Shown: positions 1 to 8,420, numbered from the stretch's first letter. The stretch is DNA of 32,678 bases from Halothiobacillus sp. (GCA_011389965.1 JAABTF010000003.1:1-32678); one strand, 5' to 3'. Notes: a model not told the origin generated them from the sequence alone. Translations and numbers: made by a program.

Positions 1-33
1 TTTTGGTTCATCGCGCGTCGGCGCGAAAAGCCC

Positions 34-1128
34 TCATCTACGACCTTCGGCTGCCACCGCCGAGGCCACTTGTTCGGCCCGCTGCTGCAACTCGCCGGCG
101 TTTTCCAATCCGTCGATAAACCGCTGCGGAATTCCGCTCAAGCCCACCTGTGCCCCCGTAAGCGCCCCGGTCAGCATCGCCCGGGCCATGTTCTGGCCAC
201 CGCCATTGACCGCGTGCAGAACTGCCGCCTCGAAATCGTCGGCAAATTGTGCCGAGAGGTAGTAGGCAGCCGGAAGCTGGTGATAGATGGCGCAGGGCAT
301 GCCGTACACCAGGGAGACTTTCCAGGGCGGCTCGATTCGCACCCCGGGATCGCCAACCGCTGCGGCGATGCAGGAAGGTGTCAGCAGGGCATCGGGCGAA
401 GCAAAACGGCCTGCCCGGGGCGGGTCCGGCTGCCCCGGCCGGGGCGGCTGAAGATCATCGCTGGTGACGGCATGAAACGGTAAAGCACAGCGTTTCACCA
501 AGGCCATCAGCTTGTCGGATATTTCCACATCCAGGCGTTGCCCCTGAACCAGCTGGGCCAGCAGCGCACCGTACGCCACGGTCATGGAGACCACCGTTTC
601 GTCCATCTGAGTCAGTGCGGTGTTGTCCGCAATGGCTGCAGCCAGTTTCTTGGGCTCGAATGCATGGCGCACGGCAATGGCAAGCGTGCGCTCGATGGCT
701 TCGGTGGTGTCGGCGTGGCCGCCGACTTCGCCCCAGGGCAAGCCGTGCTCGACACGTTTTCGCCAGGCATCGCGGATGGATTGGCTGGTGTAACCGCCGG
801 GACCAGCGGCCGGGGTGCCATCGAGCAGCGGGAAGAGGTCAGCATCCAGCCGCCGACAGAAATCCTCTGCGTCGTAGCCTTTCGCCGCCACCAGTGAACG
901 CAGCATCAAGTCGAAGATAACCCCCGCCTGGGAGAGCTGTCCTGCCTTGAGGCCCTCGTGGTATCGACCGGGCTTGGGGTCGGTGTAACCGTCGATCCAG
1001 TCGCCGTAGTCCCGACGCAGATCCTCAAGGTTGTAGTACCAGTGAGGACCCAGCCCCAGGGCATCGCCGATGAAGGCTCCCATGATCGCGCCGGCGGCCC
1101 GGTTCTGGATATCGTCGCGATTGTTCAT
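34..1128 (-). CDS. ADP-ribosylglycohydrolase-fold protein, non-canonical
   Basis: 364 residues. The N-terminus carries GAFIGDALG (residues 18-26), the first conserved block of the ADP-ribosylglycohydrolase (DraG/ARH) family. The C-terminal block is also recognisable: AVNGGGQN followed by a small-residue helix and GLSGIP. Family members remove ADP-ribose from proteins or small molecules using a two-metal site held by paired aspartates. Here the usual T-D-D-T stretch is replaced by LSQAG (residues 65-69), and the C-terminal G-G-D-T-D-T is replaced by GGQNMA, so most metal-binding aspartates are gone. The fold assignment is firm. Classical hydrolase activity is doubtful, and the protein may bind a nucleotide or use another chemistry. 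The ATG start is supported by GGAGG about five bases upstream. It is cytoplasmic and stands alone, with no partner toxin or transferase visible nearby. Confidence 0.8.
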   Translation of the reverse strand: MNNRDDIQNRAAGAIMGAFIGDALGLGPHWYYNLEDLRRDYGDWIDGYTDPKPGRYHEGLKAGQLSQAGVIFDLMLRSLVAAKGYDAEDFCRRLDADLFPLLDGTPAAGPGGYTSQSIRDAWRKRVEHGLPWGEVGGHADTTEAIERTLAIAVRHAFEPKKLAAAIADNTALTQMDETVVSMTVAYGALLAQLVQGQRLDVEISDKLMALVKRCALPFHAVTSDDLQPPRPGQPDPPRAGRFASPDALLTPSCIAAAVGDPGVRIEPPWKVSLVYGMPCAIYHQLPAAYYLSAQFADDFEAAVLHAVNGGGQNMARAMLTGALTGAQVGLSGIPQRFIDGLENAGELQQRAEQVASAVAAEGRR

Positions 1129-1304
1129 GGGCTCCTCCGACAGTGGTTCGGTAGAGACGTCTCCGGCTATCGATTACAAGCGTAGTCGCCACTCGAGTGA
1201 GCATCCATCACTGGGTGAGAGTCGTTTCGCACGCCTGTTGTGCATGGTGGGCAATAACTACCGCCGTGCCCGGCGGACGAGCCCCCTACTGATCGGGTAG
1301 CGGC

Positions 1305-1895
1305 CTACTGCCGAATGCCCTCCACAGAGAGCGTCACCTCGGCCTCGGTCGCCGCCGGCCCCAGGTCGTAGTCGATGCCGAAGTCCTTCAGTGTCAGCGT
1401 GGTGGTGCCGTGGAAACCGGCGCGATAACCGCCCCAGGGATCCTCGCCCTCGCCGACCTTCTCGGCCTCGATCTCAATCGACTTGGTCACGCCGCGCATG
1501 GTGAGATCGCCGTTGATGACAAATCCGTCGTCGGTCGACTCGATCCCAGTGCTCTTGAAGGTGGCTTCGGGATATTCCTTCACATAGAAGAAATCCTTCT
1601 CGCGCAGGTGCTTGTCGCGCTCGGCGTGGTTGGAATCGAGGCTGGCCATGTCGATGGTCACCTCGACGCTGGCATCCTCGATCTGGCCGTCCTCGTATTC
1701 GAAGCTGCCCTCGAAGTCGTTGAAGCGGCCGTACAGCCAGGAATAACCCAGGTGCTGGATGCGCCACTCGATGAAGGCGTGCTGGCCCTCGATATCGAAC
1801 TCGTACTCGGCCGCCTGTGCGATGAGCGGCAAGGCGGTGACGGGGGCGGCAATGGCGCCGGCCAGTAGCGCGGCGGATAGTTTGCGAGTGATCAT
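1305..1895 (-). CDS. yceI: YceI family periplasmic protein
   Basis: 196 residues with a cleavable signal peptide (residues 1-28, ending AQA). The body matches the YceI lipocalin-like beta-barrel: it begins YEFDIEGQHAFIEWRI, has the central SLDSNHAERDKHLREKDFF block, then the DLTMRGVTK block. YceI proteins bind a polyprenyl or quinone-like isoprenoid in the periplasm; the physiological ligand is often unknown. The ATG at 1895 overlaps the stop of the upstream cytochrome b561 gene by four bases (ATGA), so the two are translationally coupled. The same frame is open back to 2465, but that extension only shadows the cytochrome gene. The pairing of YceI with cytochrome b561 is common and suggests a lipid-quinone electron-transfer role, which is inference. 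Confidence 0.93.
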   Translation of the reverse strand: MITRKLSAALLAGAIAAPVTALPLIAQAAEYEFDIEGQHAFIEWRIQHLGYSWLYGRFNDFEGSFEYEDGQIEDASVEVTIDMASLDSNHAERDKHLREKDFFYVKEYPEATFKSTGIESTDDGFVINGDLTMRGVTKSIEIEAEKVGEGEDPWGGYRAGFHGTTTLTLKDFGIDYDLGPAATEAEVTLSVEGIRQ

Positions 1896-2470
1896 GATCC
1901 CTCTCCTTCGTTGCGGGGTGAGCCGTCGTTCCCGGGGCGGAGCATGCGGCGCAGCGTGCCGTCCCGATTGATAAAATGGTGTTTGAGCGCGGCGAGCGCG
2001 TGCCCGGCCGACAGCAGGATCACGGCCCAGGCCAGCCACATATGGATGGCTCCGGCGACGTCTTCCTGGTTGGGCAGGTCGCTCAGGATGGCGGGCACCT
2101 GGAACCAGCCGAACACGTCGATCGGGCTGCCGTCGGCGGTCGAGATGAGGTAACCCGAGACCATCAGGGCGAACAGCAGGGCATAGAGCGACCGATGCAC
2201 GGCGTGGGCGGTCCAGCGCTCCAGCCGGCCGCCTTCGACCAGCGGCGACGGGTTGGCCCAGCGCCAGAGCAAGCGACCAATCACCAGCAGGAACAGCAGG
2301 ATGCCCACCGCCTTGTGGATGGCGGGTGCCTGGCGATACCAGGGATCGTAGTAGCTCAATTCCACCATCCACAGCCCCAGGGCGAACATGCCCACCACGG
2401 TCAATGCCACCAGCCAGTGCAAGGCGATGCCGACCACGCCGTATGCCGATTTCGTGTTGCGCCACTGCAT
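1892..2470 (-). CDS. Cytochrome b561 (CybB-type membrane cytochrome)
   Basis: 192 residues with four hydrophobic segments (about 11-33, 51-70, 93-110 and 142-160). Histidines H18, H52, H143 and H157 match the four axial haem ligands of the bacterial cytochrome b561 family; the 14-residue spacing of the last pair equals that in E. coli CybB. The family moves electrons from membrane quinol to acceptors such as superoxide, or serves as an anchor for other redox proteins. An AGGAGGG ribosome site lies 12 bases before the ATG, rather far. The stop overlaps the yceI start. The gene is divergent from the LysR regulator at 2595, which is the natural candidate to control this operon. Confidence 0.93.
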   Translation of the reverse strand: MQWRNTKSAYGVVGIALHWLVALTVVGMFALGLWMVELSYYDPWYRQAPAIHKAVGILLFLLVIGRLLWRWANPSPLVEGGRLERWTAHAVHRSLYALLFALMVSGYLISTADGSPIDVFGWFQVPAILSDLPNQEDVAGAIHMWLAWAVILLSAGHALAALKHHFINRDGTLRRMLRPGNDGSPRNEGEGS

Positions 2471-2547
2471 GTTCGCGGCACGCCCTCCTGAGTATTGCCC
2501 ATCTGTTGAGCAGGAGTCTGGCCGTTGCCGTCAGGTTTTTAAATGAC

Positions 2548-2562
2548 TATTGTCTGAAAATA
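2548..2562. promoter_or_regulatory. Possible LysR-type operator (TATT-N7-AATA)
   Basis: The inverted repeat TATT-N7-AATA includes a T-N11-A arrangement typical of LysR-family sites. It lies between the divergent cytochrome b561 and LysR genes, just upstream of the preferred LysR start. Short A/T dyads occur by chance, so this rests mainly on position. Confidence 0.35.
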
Positions 2563-2594
2563 CTGTTGCCGAAACGAGAACGACCGAGGCGCGC

Positions 2595-3527
2595 TTGGAT
2601 CGATTCACCGCCATGATCAACTTCGTCTGCGTCGCCGATGCCGGCTCCATCAGCACCGCGGCCGAGCGGCTGGGCATCGCCAAATCGGCGGTGAGTCGCC
2701 GTCTGCGTGACCTGGAGTCGCACCTGGGGGTCGAGCTGTTCCATCGCACCACCCGCCACCTGGCCCTGACCTCCTCCGGCGAGCATTATTACCGGCGCTG
2801 CACCCGCCTGCTGGCCGACCTGCGGGAAACCGAGGAGTCCGTGGCCCGGGAGCACGCCGAGTTGAGCGGTGTCCTGCGGGTCGCCGCGCCGCTGTCCTTC
2901 GGCCTGATGCACCTGCAACCGGCCATCAACGCCTTCATGATCGCCCATCCCGGCGTGACCTTCGATCTCAACCTGAACGACGATGAGACCGACCTGGTCG
3001 CCGAGGGTTACGACCTGGGGTTGCGACTGGCGAGCCTGCCCGACTCCACCCTGATGGCCCGCCGCCTGGCGCCGATCCGCAATATCGCCGCCGCCAGCCC
3101 GGATTACCTGGCCCGATGCGGCACGCCGCAGCACCCTGCCGAGTTGGCCGAACACGATTGCCTGATCTACAGCAATATCCCCGAGACCCAGGTCTGGGGT
3201 TACACCGACGAGCGGGGGCGCTGGCGCCCGGTGCAGGGACGGAGACGCCTGCGGGTCAACAACGGCGATTTCCTGCGCGAGGCGGCGATCAACGGCAGTG
3301 GCGTGGTGATCGAGCCGACCTTCCTACTGCACCGGGCGATCACCGAGGGGCAGTTGGTTCCCATCCTGACCCACGTGGCCTGGCCGGAGATTGCCGCCTA
3401 TGCTGTCTATCCGCAGACGCGCCATCTTTCGGCCCGCGTCCGGGCCTTTATCGACTTCCTCGCCCAGCGATTCGCGGGCGAGCCCTACTGGGATCGCCAT
3501 TTACCCGGCTCGGGAACCGGCCCATGA
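2595..3527 (+). CDS. LysR family transcriptional regulator
   Basis: About 310 residues. The N-terminal winged helix-turn-helix reads FVCVADAGSISTAAERLGI then AKSAVSRRLRDLE, followed by LGVELFHRTTR, the standard LysR DNA-binding region. The rest is a type 2 periplasmic-binding-like effector domain (from RVAAPLSFGLMHLQP). No effector can be named. I prefer the TTG at 2595 because GAGG (2586-2589) lies at good distance and the product then starts LDRFTAM, as many relatives do. A TTG at 2550 would add 15 residues but has poor spacing to any ribosome site. It is divergent from the cytochrome b561-yceI operon and is its probable regulator, since LysR genes usually control the divergent neighbour. 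Confidence 0.92.
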   Translation: MDRFTAMINFVCVADAGSISTAAERLGIAKSAVSRRLRDLESHLGVELFHRTTRHLALTSSGEHYYRRCTRLLADLRETEESVAREHAELSGVLRVAAPLSFGLMHLQPAINAFMIAHPGVTFDLNLNDDETDLVAEGYDLGLRLASLPDSTLMARRLAPIRNIAAASPDYLARCGTPQHPAELAEHDCLIYSNIPETQVWGYTDERGRWRPVQGRRRLRVNNGDFLREAAINGSGVVIEPTFLLHRAITEGQLVPILTHVAWPEIAAYAVYPQTRHLSARVRAFIDFLAQRFAGEPYWDRHLPGSGTGP

Positions 3528-3577
3528 GGGGCGGCTGGCACCCGACAGGAAGGGATAACAATCGAAGTTGGACTAGG

Positions 3578-3593
3578 AATGATTCGCATTTGA
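3578..3593. promoter_or_regulatory. Candidate Fur box
   Basis: AATG-ATTCG-CATT forms the symmetric core seen in many gammaproteobacterial Fur sites (AATGAT then CATT). It abuts the -35 element of the promoter for the ferric-iron importer, where a bound repressor would block RNA polymerase. The match to the full 19-base consensus is only partial (about 10 of 19). Location and operon function raise the likelihood. Confidence 0.55.
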
Positions 3594-3618
3594 CAGGGCG
3601 GTCGGCGTCGATTATCTT
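3590..3618 (+). promoter_or_regulatory. Sigma-70 promoter of the ferric-iron ABC operon
   Basis: A perfect -35 TTGACA (3590-3595) is separated by 17 bases from a -10 TATCTT (3613-3618). It lies about 60 bases before the first gene of the importer operon and overlaps the candidate Fur box, consistent with repression by iron. Confidence 0.7.
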
Positions 3619-3680
3619 GACCTCGCTTTCGGTCGACCAAAGCCCAAACAACCCACATCTCCTTTGAAGAGGTTTTGCCC

Positions 3681-4742
3681 ATGCCCCGGTTCGTTCAATT
3701 TGCCGCTCTTGCCCTGGCCGCCTCCGGCCTGACCCTGGCCGGTTGCAGTGAGTCCGGCGATCAGACCGACGGCAACGCCGCCGATCAGTCCACCTCGACC
3801 ATCAACGTCTACTCCGCTCGCAAGGAAGACCTGATCGCCCCGCTGCTCGACCGCTTCACCGAGGAAAGCGGCATCGAGGTCAAGCTGCTGACGGCCAAGG
3901 CCGGCGCGCTGCTCTCGCGGCTGGAAAACGAGGGCCGCAACACGCCCGCCGACATGCTGATCACCGTCGATGCCGGCAACCTGCATCGCGCCAAGGCCGC
4001 CGGCGTGCTCCAGCCGGTCGACTCCGAGGTGCTCGAAAGCAACATCCCCGCCAACCTGCGTGACCCGGACAACCAGTGGTTCGGCCTGTCGCAGCGCGCC
4101 CGGGTGATCTTTACCCACCAGGAGCGTGTCGAGGACGATGCCATCACCAGCTATGCCGATCTGGCCGACCCCAAGTTCAAGGGCCGCATCTGCATCCGCT
4201 CCTCGAACAACGTCTACAACCAGTCACTGGTCGCCTCCCTGATCGCCGAGCACGGCGAGGAATGGACGCAGGAATGGGCCGAGGGCCTTGTGGCCAACAT
4301 GGCACGCAAGCCGCAAGGCGGCGATCGTGACCAGATCCGGGCCGTCGCCGCCGGCGAGTGCGACATCGCCGTGGCCAACACCTACTACTACGGCGCCATG
4401 CAGAACGGCAGCGACACCGACCAGCAAGCCGCCGAGGCAGTGCGACTGGTCTGGCCGAACCAGGATGATCGTGGTGCGCACGTCAACGTCTCCGGCGCGG
4501 GCATGGTGGCTGCCAGCGACAAGACCGAGGCGGTCAACCAGCTGCTGGAGTTCCTGACCACGGAATCCTCTCAGGAGTGGTACGCCCAGGTGAATAACGA
4601 GTTCCCGGTTCGCCCCGGCGTGCCCGCCTCGGACACCCTGGCGCAATGGGGTGACTTCAAGGCCGACGACCTCAACCTGGGTCGACTGGGCGAGCTCAAC
4701 CCGCAAGCGGTCCGCCTGATGGACCGGGCCGGATGGCAGTAA
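3681..4742 (+). CDS. fbpA: Fe(3+) ABC transporter substrate-binding lipoprotein
   Basis: 353 residues from the ATG. A hydrophobic signal ends in the lipobox LAGC (Cys22), so the protein is probably a lipoprotein anchored in the periplasm. The mature part starts INVYSARKEDLIAPLLDRF, the hallmark of the FbpA/FutA/AfuA class of ferric-binding proteins. NTYYYGAMQ carries the consecutive tyrosines that coordinate Fe3+ in this class. It hands ferric iron to the permease encoded next. The ATG is preferred over a TTG six bases earlier because the GAAGAGG ribosome site is then properly spaced. The stop overlaps the permease start by ten bases. It is the first gene of the operon behind a TTGACA/TATCTT promoter with a Fur-like site. 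Confidence 0.93.
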   Translation: MPRFVQFAALALAASGLTLAGCSESGDQTDGNAADQSTSTINVYSARKEDLIAPLLDRFTEESGIEVKLLTAKAGALLSRLENEGRNTPADMLITVDAGNLHRAKAAGVLQPVDSEVLESNIPANLRDPDNQWFGLSQRARVIFTHQERVEDDAITSYADLADPKFKGRICIRSSNNVYNQSLVASLIAEHGEEWTQEWAEGLVANMARKPQGGDRDQIRAVAAGECDIAVANTYYYGAMQNGSDTDQQAAEAVRLVWPNQDDRGAHVNVSGAGMVAASDKTEAVNQLLEFLTTESSQEWYAQVNNEFPVRPGVPASDTLAQWGDFKADDLNLGRLGELNPQAVRLMDRAGWQ

Positions 4743-6454
4743 GCACCGGCAAACAGCCCGACGCCATGGTAGAAAAGCCCCTCGCCCTCAAACGGGCTGG
4801 GGGCTTGTCTGCGTGGAAGACGGGCATGATTCTGATCACCGCGCTGCTGGCTCTGCCGCTCGCGGTGATCGTCGCGTCCGTGTTCTGGCCGGACAAGGCG
4901 ACCTGGTCGCACCTGGCCGACACGGTGCTGGCCGACTACGTGATCAATTCCGCGTCGCTGGCCATCGGCGTGGGTTTCGGCACCTTCATTCTCGGCACGG
5001 GCACGGCCTGGCTGCTGTCGGTGTGCGAATTCCCGGGGCGACGCGTCTTCGAGTGGGCGCTGCTGCTGCCGCTGGCCATGCCCGCCTACATCATCGCCTA
5101 CACCTACACCGGCCTGCTCGACGTGGCCGGGCCGGTGCAGACGGGCCTGCGCGAACTGACCGGCTGGTCGGTGGGCGAATACGCATTCCCCGAGGTGCGC
5201 TCGCTGGGCGGGGCCATCGTCATGCTCACGCTGGTGCTCTACCCCTACGTCTACATGCTCACCCGGGCCGCCTTCCTCGAGCAGTCCGCCAGCGCGTTGA
5301 ACGTGGCCCGGTCGCTGGGCCTGAGTCCGTGGCAGATGTTCCGCCGCGTGGCCCTGCCGCTGGCGCGGCCGTCGATCGTCGCCGGGCTGTCGCTAGCGAT
5401 CATGGAGACCCTGGCGGACTACGGCACGGTGCAGTACTTCGGCATCCCCACGCTGACCACCGGCATCTTCCGCACCTGGTTCGGCCTCAACGACACCATC
5501 GCCGCGGCGCAACTCTCGGCCCTGCTGCTGACGTTCATCTTCACGGTAATCATCATCGAGCGGCTCTCGCGCCGGCAGGCCCGCTACCACCATCACGGCA
5601 ACTGGCAGGCCCGCCCCTCGTTCCGCCTGCGTCGCGGCGCCGCGGCACTGGCCTTCATCGCCTGTGCCCTGCCGCTGGCGCTGGGGTTCCTGGTGCCCTC
5701 GGCCCAGTTGCTGGCCTGGAGTCTCGAGGTCACGCCCACCCGCGACCTGGCCGAATTCGCCGTGCTGGTGGGCCGCTCGGTGGGACTGGCCGGTGTGACG
5801 GCGGTACTCGCCCTGCTGCTGGCAATGTTTTTGGCCTACGGCCATCGCCTGATGCCCGGCCGGCTGACCTTCACCATCAACCGCATCGCCGGCATGGGCT
5901 ATGCCCTGCCCGGCACGGTGATCGCCGTGGGCGTGATCATCCCGTTCGCCGCCTTCGACAACACGCTGGATGCCTGGCTGCGCGCGCAGTTCGGGTTCTC
6001 CAGCGGGTTGCTGCTGTCGGGCACGCTGTTCGCGCTGGTGTTCGCCTACCTGGTGCGTTTTCTCGCCGTGGGCCTGAACACCGTCGAGGCGGGGCTGGGG
6101 CGGGTACGACCGAGCATGGACGACGCCGCCCGCTCGATGGGGGCGACCGCCGGGCGGACCCTGTGGCGGGTGCATATCCCGCTGATTCGTGGCAGTCTGC
6201 TGACCGCGGCACTGCTGGTGTTCGTCGACGTGCTCAAGGAGCTGCCGGCCACCCTCGTGCTGCGACCATTCGATTTCAACACCCTGGCGGTGAGGGCCTT
6301 CGAACTGGCCTCCGACGAACGGCTGCGCGACGCGGCCCTGCCGGCGCTGGCCATCGTGGCCGCCGGCCTGATCCCGGTCGTCCTGGTCAGCCGTTCGATC
6401 ACCCGCGCGAGAGGACATGAGGGCATCAGCAGCCGTGACGTGGTCGATGAATAG
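4733..6454 (+). CDS. fbpB: Fe(3+) ABC transporter permease (fused two-domain)
   Basis: 573 residues, inner-membrane permease of the FbpB/SfuB type, with two homologous halves of about six membrane helices each. Each half has an EAA-type loop that contacts the ATPase: SALNVARSLGLSPWQMFRRV in the first and DDAARSMGATAGRTLWRV in the second. One polypeptide thus supplies both permease domains. The ATG overlaps the end of fbpA by ten bases, so expression is coupled. An internal ATG about ten codons later is a possible alternative start. The length and fused architecture are normal for ferric-iron importers. The next gene is the matching ATPase, completing the transporter. Confidence 0.95.
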   Translation: MAVSTGKQPDAMVEKPLALKRAGGLSAWKTGMILITALLALPLAVIVASVFWPDKATWSHLADTVLADYVINSASLAIGVGFGTFILGTGTAWLLSVCEFPGRRVFEWALLLPLAMPAYIIAYTYTGLLDVAGPVQTGLRELTGWSVGEYAFPEVRSLGGAIVMLTLVLYPYVYMLTRAAFLEQSASALNVARSLGLSPWQMFRRVALPLARPSIVAGLSLAIMETLADYGTVQYFGIPTLTTGIFRTWFGLNDTIAAAQLSALLLTFIFTVIIIERLSRRQARYHHHGNWQARPSFRLRRGAAALAFIACALPLALGFLVPSAQLLAWSLEVTPTRDLAEFAVLVGRSVGLAGVTAVLALLLAMFLAYGHRLMPGRLTFTINRIAGMGYALPGTVIAVGVIIPFAAFDNTLDAWLRAQFGFSSGLLLSGTLFALVFAYLVRFLAVGLNTVEAGLGRVRPSMDDAARSMGATAGRTLWRVHIPLIRGSLLTAALLVFVDVLKELPATLVLRPFDFNTLAVRAFELASDERLRDAALPALAIVAAGLIPVVLVSRSITRARGHEGISSRDVVDE

Positions 6455-6493
6455 AACCGTGCAGACCTTCCTTAGCCAACCCGGGAGGCCGCG

Positions 6494-7579
6494 GTGACGG
6501 CAAGTGAACGACTCAGCCTGGTCGACCTGACGGTCCGCTTCGGCAACACCATCGCCGTCGAGGGCGTCAATCTCAAGCTGCCCACCGGCGTGATCGGCTG
6601 CCTGCTGGGCCCGTCAGGCTGCGGCAAGACCTCCATCCTGCGTACGGTGGCCGGCTTCGAGTCGCCCAGCGCGGGCGTGGTGCGCCTGCACGGCGACACC
6701 GTGGCCGGGGCCGGCTGGGGCCATCCGCCCGAACAGCGCCGGGTGGGCATGATCTTCCAGGATCTGGCCCTGTTCCCGCACCTGACCGTCGCCGACAACA
6801 TCGGTTTCGGTCTGCCGAAAAAGCCGGCCGAGGCGCGTCGCAAGCGGATTGCTGAGCTGCTCGACCTGGTGGGGCTGCCCGGCATGGGCAACCGCTATCC
6901 CCACCACATGTCCGGCGGGCAGCAGCAACGTGTCGCCATCGCCCGGGCGCTGGCGCCCAAGCCGGAGATCCTGCTGCTCGACGAACCGTTCTCCAGCCTG
7001 GACGTGGAGTTGCGCGAGACCCTGCCCCGCGAGCTGCGCGACATCCTGCGCGAGGCCGAGACCACCGCCCTGCTGGTCACCCACGACCAGGCCGAGGCCT
7101 TCGCCATGGCGGACATCGTCGGGGTGATGCAGGCCGGGCGGCTTCACCAGTGGGACACGGCCTACAACCTCTATCACCGCCCCGAAACCCCGTTCGTCGC
7201 CGACTTCATCGGCCAGGGCACCCGGATTGCCGGCACCATGGTCGGCCCCGGCCGGGTCAAGACCGAGCTGGGCCTGCTGGAAGGCCAGGTCTCGCACGAG
7301 TACCCGCCGGGCACCGAGGTCGACGTGCTCGTCCGTCCCGACGACGTGATCATCGACGCCGACGGACCGGGCGTGGCCGAGATCGAGGAACGGGTCTTTC
7401 GCGGCGCGAACTTCCTCTACACCCTGGGCCTGCCGGGCGGCACACGCCTGCTCAGCCTAGCGCCCAGCCATGACCACTACGCCCCCGGCGTGCGGGTCAA
7501 TCTGCGCCCGGCGTTCACCCACCTGGTCCTGTTCCCGCGAGGGGGCGCTACCCACCATGCCGACTCGGACGACGAATAA
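6494..7579 (+). CDS. fbpC: Fe(3+) ABC transporter ATP-binding protein
   Basis: 361 residues. All nucleotide-binding motifs are present: Walker A GPSGCGKT, the Q-loop in MIFQDLALFPHLTV, signature SGGQQQR, Walker B ILLLDEPFSSLD, and H-loop LLVTHD. A C-terminal regulatory region of about 120 residues (from FIGQGTRI) resembles the TOBE/FbpC regulatory domain. It powers ferric-iron import through the permease upstream. The start is GTG with GGGAGG five bases upstream. It lies 39 bases after the permease and its end overlaps the amidohydrolase gene by 23 bases. Confidence 0.94.
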   Translation: MTASERLSLVDLTVRFGNTIAVEGVNLKLPTGVIGCLLGPSGCGKTSILRTVAGFESPSAGVVRLHGDTVAGAGWGHPPEQRRVGMIFQDLALFPHLTVADNIGFGLPKKPAEARRKRIAELLDLVGLPGMGNRYPHHMSGGQQQRVAIARALAPKPEILLLDEPFSSLDVELRETLPRELRDILREAETTALLVTHDQAEAFAMADIVGVMQAGRLHQWDTAYNLYHRPETPFVADFIGQGTRIAGTMVGPGRVKTELGLLEGQVSHEYPPGTEVDVLVRPDDVIIDADGPGVAEIEERVFRGANFLYTLGLPGGTRLLSLAPSHDHYAPGVRVNLRPAFTHLVLFPRGGATHHADSDDE

Positions 7580-8420
7580 CCGCCTGGCCGGGCAGTGGCT
7601 CGGACTGGTGCTCGGCCTGCTCCTGGCCCTGCCGGCCACCGCCGCGACGCCGTTGTTCGATACCCACCTGCACTACCAGGCCGACCAGCGCGCGACCATC
7701 TCGCCCGAGGAAATCATCGCCATCCTGGCGGACAACGGCATCGAGTACGCCGTGGTCACCAGCACCCCGCCGGCCAACGCCCAGCTCCTTGCGGAGGCCG
7801 CCCCCGAGCAAATTATCCCGTTTCTGGGCGTCTATCGCGACCGGGCCGACAAGGAAGGCTGGATGCACGACGCCACGCTACCGGATCGCGTGGAGGGTTG
7901 GCTGGCCACAGGCGACTGGCGCGGCATCGGCGAGTTGCACATCTTCGGCCGGGATCAGGACAGCCCGGTGCTCCGGCGAATGGTGGAGATCGCCGCCCAA
8001 CGTGAGCTGGTCCTGATGATCCACGGCGACCTGGCCGTCATCGACCGCATCTTTGAGATCGAACCCGATTCCACCGTGCTTTGGGCGCATCTGGGCGACC
8101 GGCCCGAGCCGACCATCCTGCGCGCCGCCCTCGCCCGTCACCCCGAAGGGCTGTTTATCGACACTTCGGTGCGCGATGAACGATTTGTGGATGACAGCGG
8201 CGTTTTGCTGCCCGAATGGCGCGCGCTGTTCATTGCCCATCCCCGCCGGTTCGTCGTCGGCGTGGACACCTACAGCCTGTCGCGCTGGCGCCGCTTTGGC
8301 GCCGCCGCCGACACGATTCGCCTCTGGCTGGATCAATTGCCCGAGTCGGTGGCCCGGCGCATAGCCCGCGAGAACGCCCGCGAGTTGCTGCTCGACCCCT
8401 TGTTACTGGACGCCCCCTGA
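7557..8420 (+). CDS. Exported amidohydrolase-type TIM-barrel protein
   Basis: 287 residues. A signal peptide (hydrophobic 15-30, ending ATAA) is followed at once by FDTHLHY, the HxH metal motif (H37, H39) of the amidohydrolase superfamily. Further barrel landmarks are GIGELHIF, LMIHGD, LWAHLGD and VGVDTYS, giving the other histidines and the final aspartate of a metal-dependent hydrolase close to the Amidohydrolase_2 (PF04909) group. Most relatives act in the cytosol on small carboxylates or lactones; a secreted form is less usual and its substrate is unknown. The ATG lies inside the end of fbpC (23-base overlap), so it is translated with the iron importer. A link to iron, such as cleavage of an iron-binding compound, is only inference. 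Confidence 0.85.
   Translation: MPTRTTNNRLAGQWLGLVLGLLLALPATAATPLFDTHLHYQADQRATISPEEIIAILADNGIEYAVVTSTPPANAQLLAEAAPEQIIPFLGVYRDRADKEGWMHDATLPDRVEGWLATGDWRGIGELHIFGRDQDSPVLRRMVEIAAQRELVLMIHGDLAVIDRIFEIEPDSTVLWAHLGDRPEPTILRAALARHPEGLFIDTSVRDERFVDDSGVLLPEWRALFIAHPRRFVVGVDTYSLSRWRRFGAAADTIRLWLDQLPESVARRIARENARELLLDPLLLDAP

Noticed and set aside
1-33. Terminator after the ADP-ribosylglycohydrolase-fold gene
   Set aside because: A five-base CGCGC/GCGCG stem exists but has no T-run immediately after it on the minus strand, and the region is cut by the window edge.
1896-2465. N-terminal extension of yceI, reading in frame through the cytochrome b561 region
   Set aside because: The extension is an out-of-frame shadow of cytochrome b561. 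The real start at 1895 gives a clean signal peptide and a four-base overlap.
4813-6420. Long second open frame within the iron permease gene
   Set aside because: Its product is arginine- and glycine-rich with no motif, as expected of a shadow frame in GC-rich DNA. The permease frame has clear membrane helices and EAA loops.
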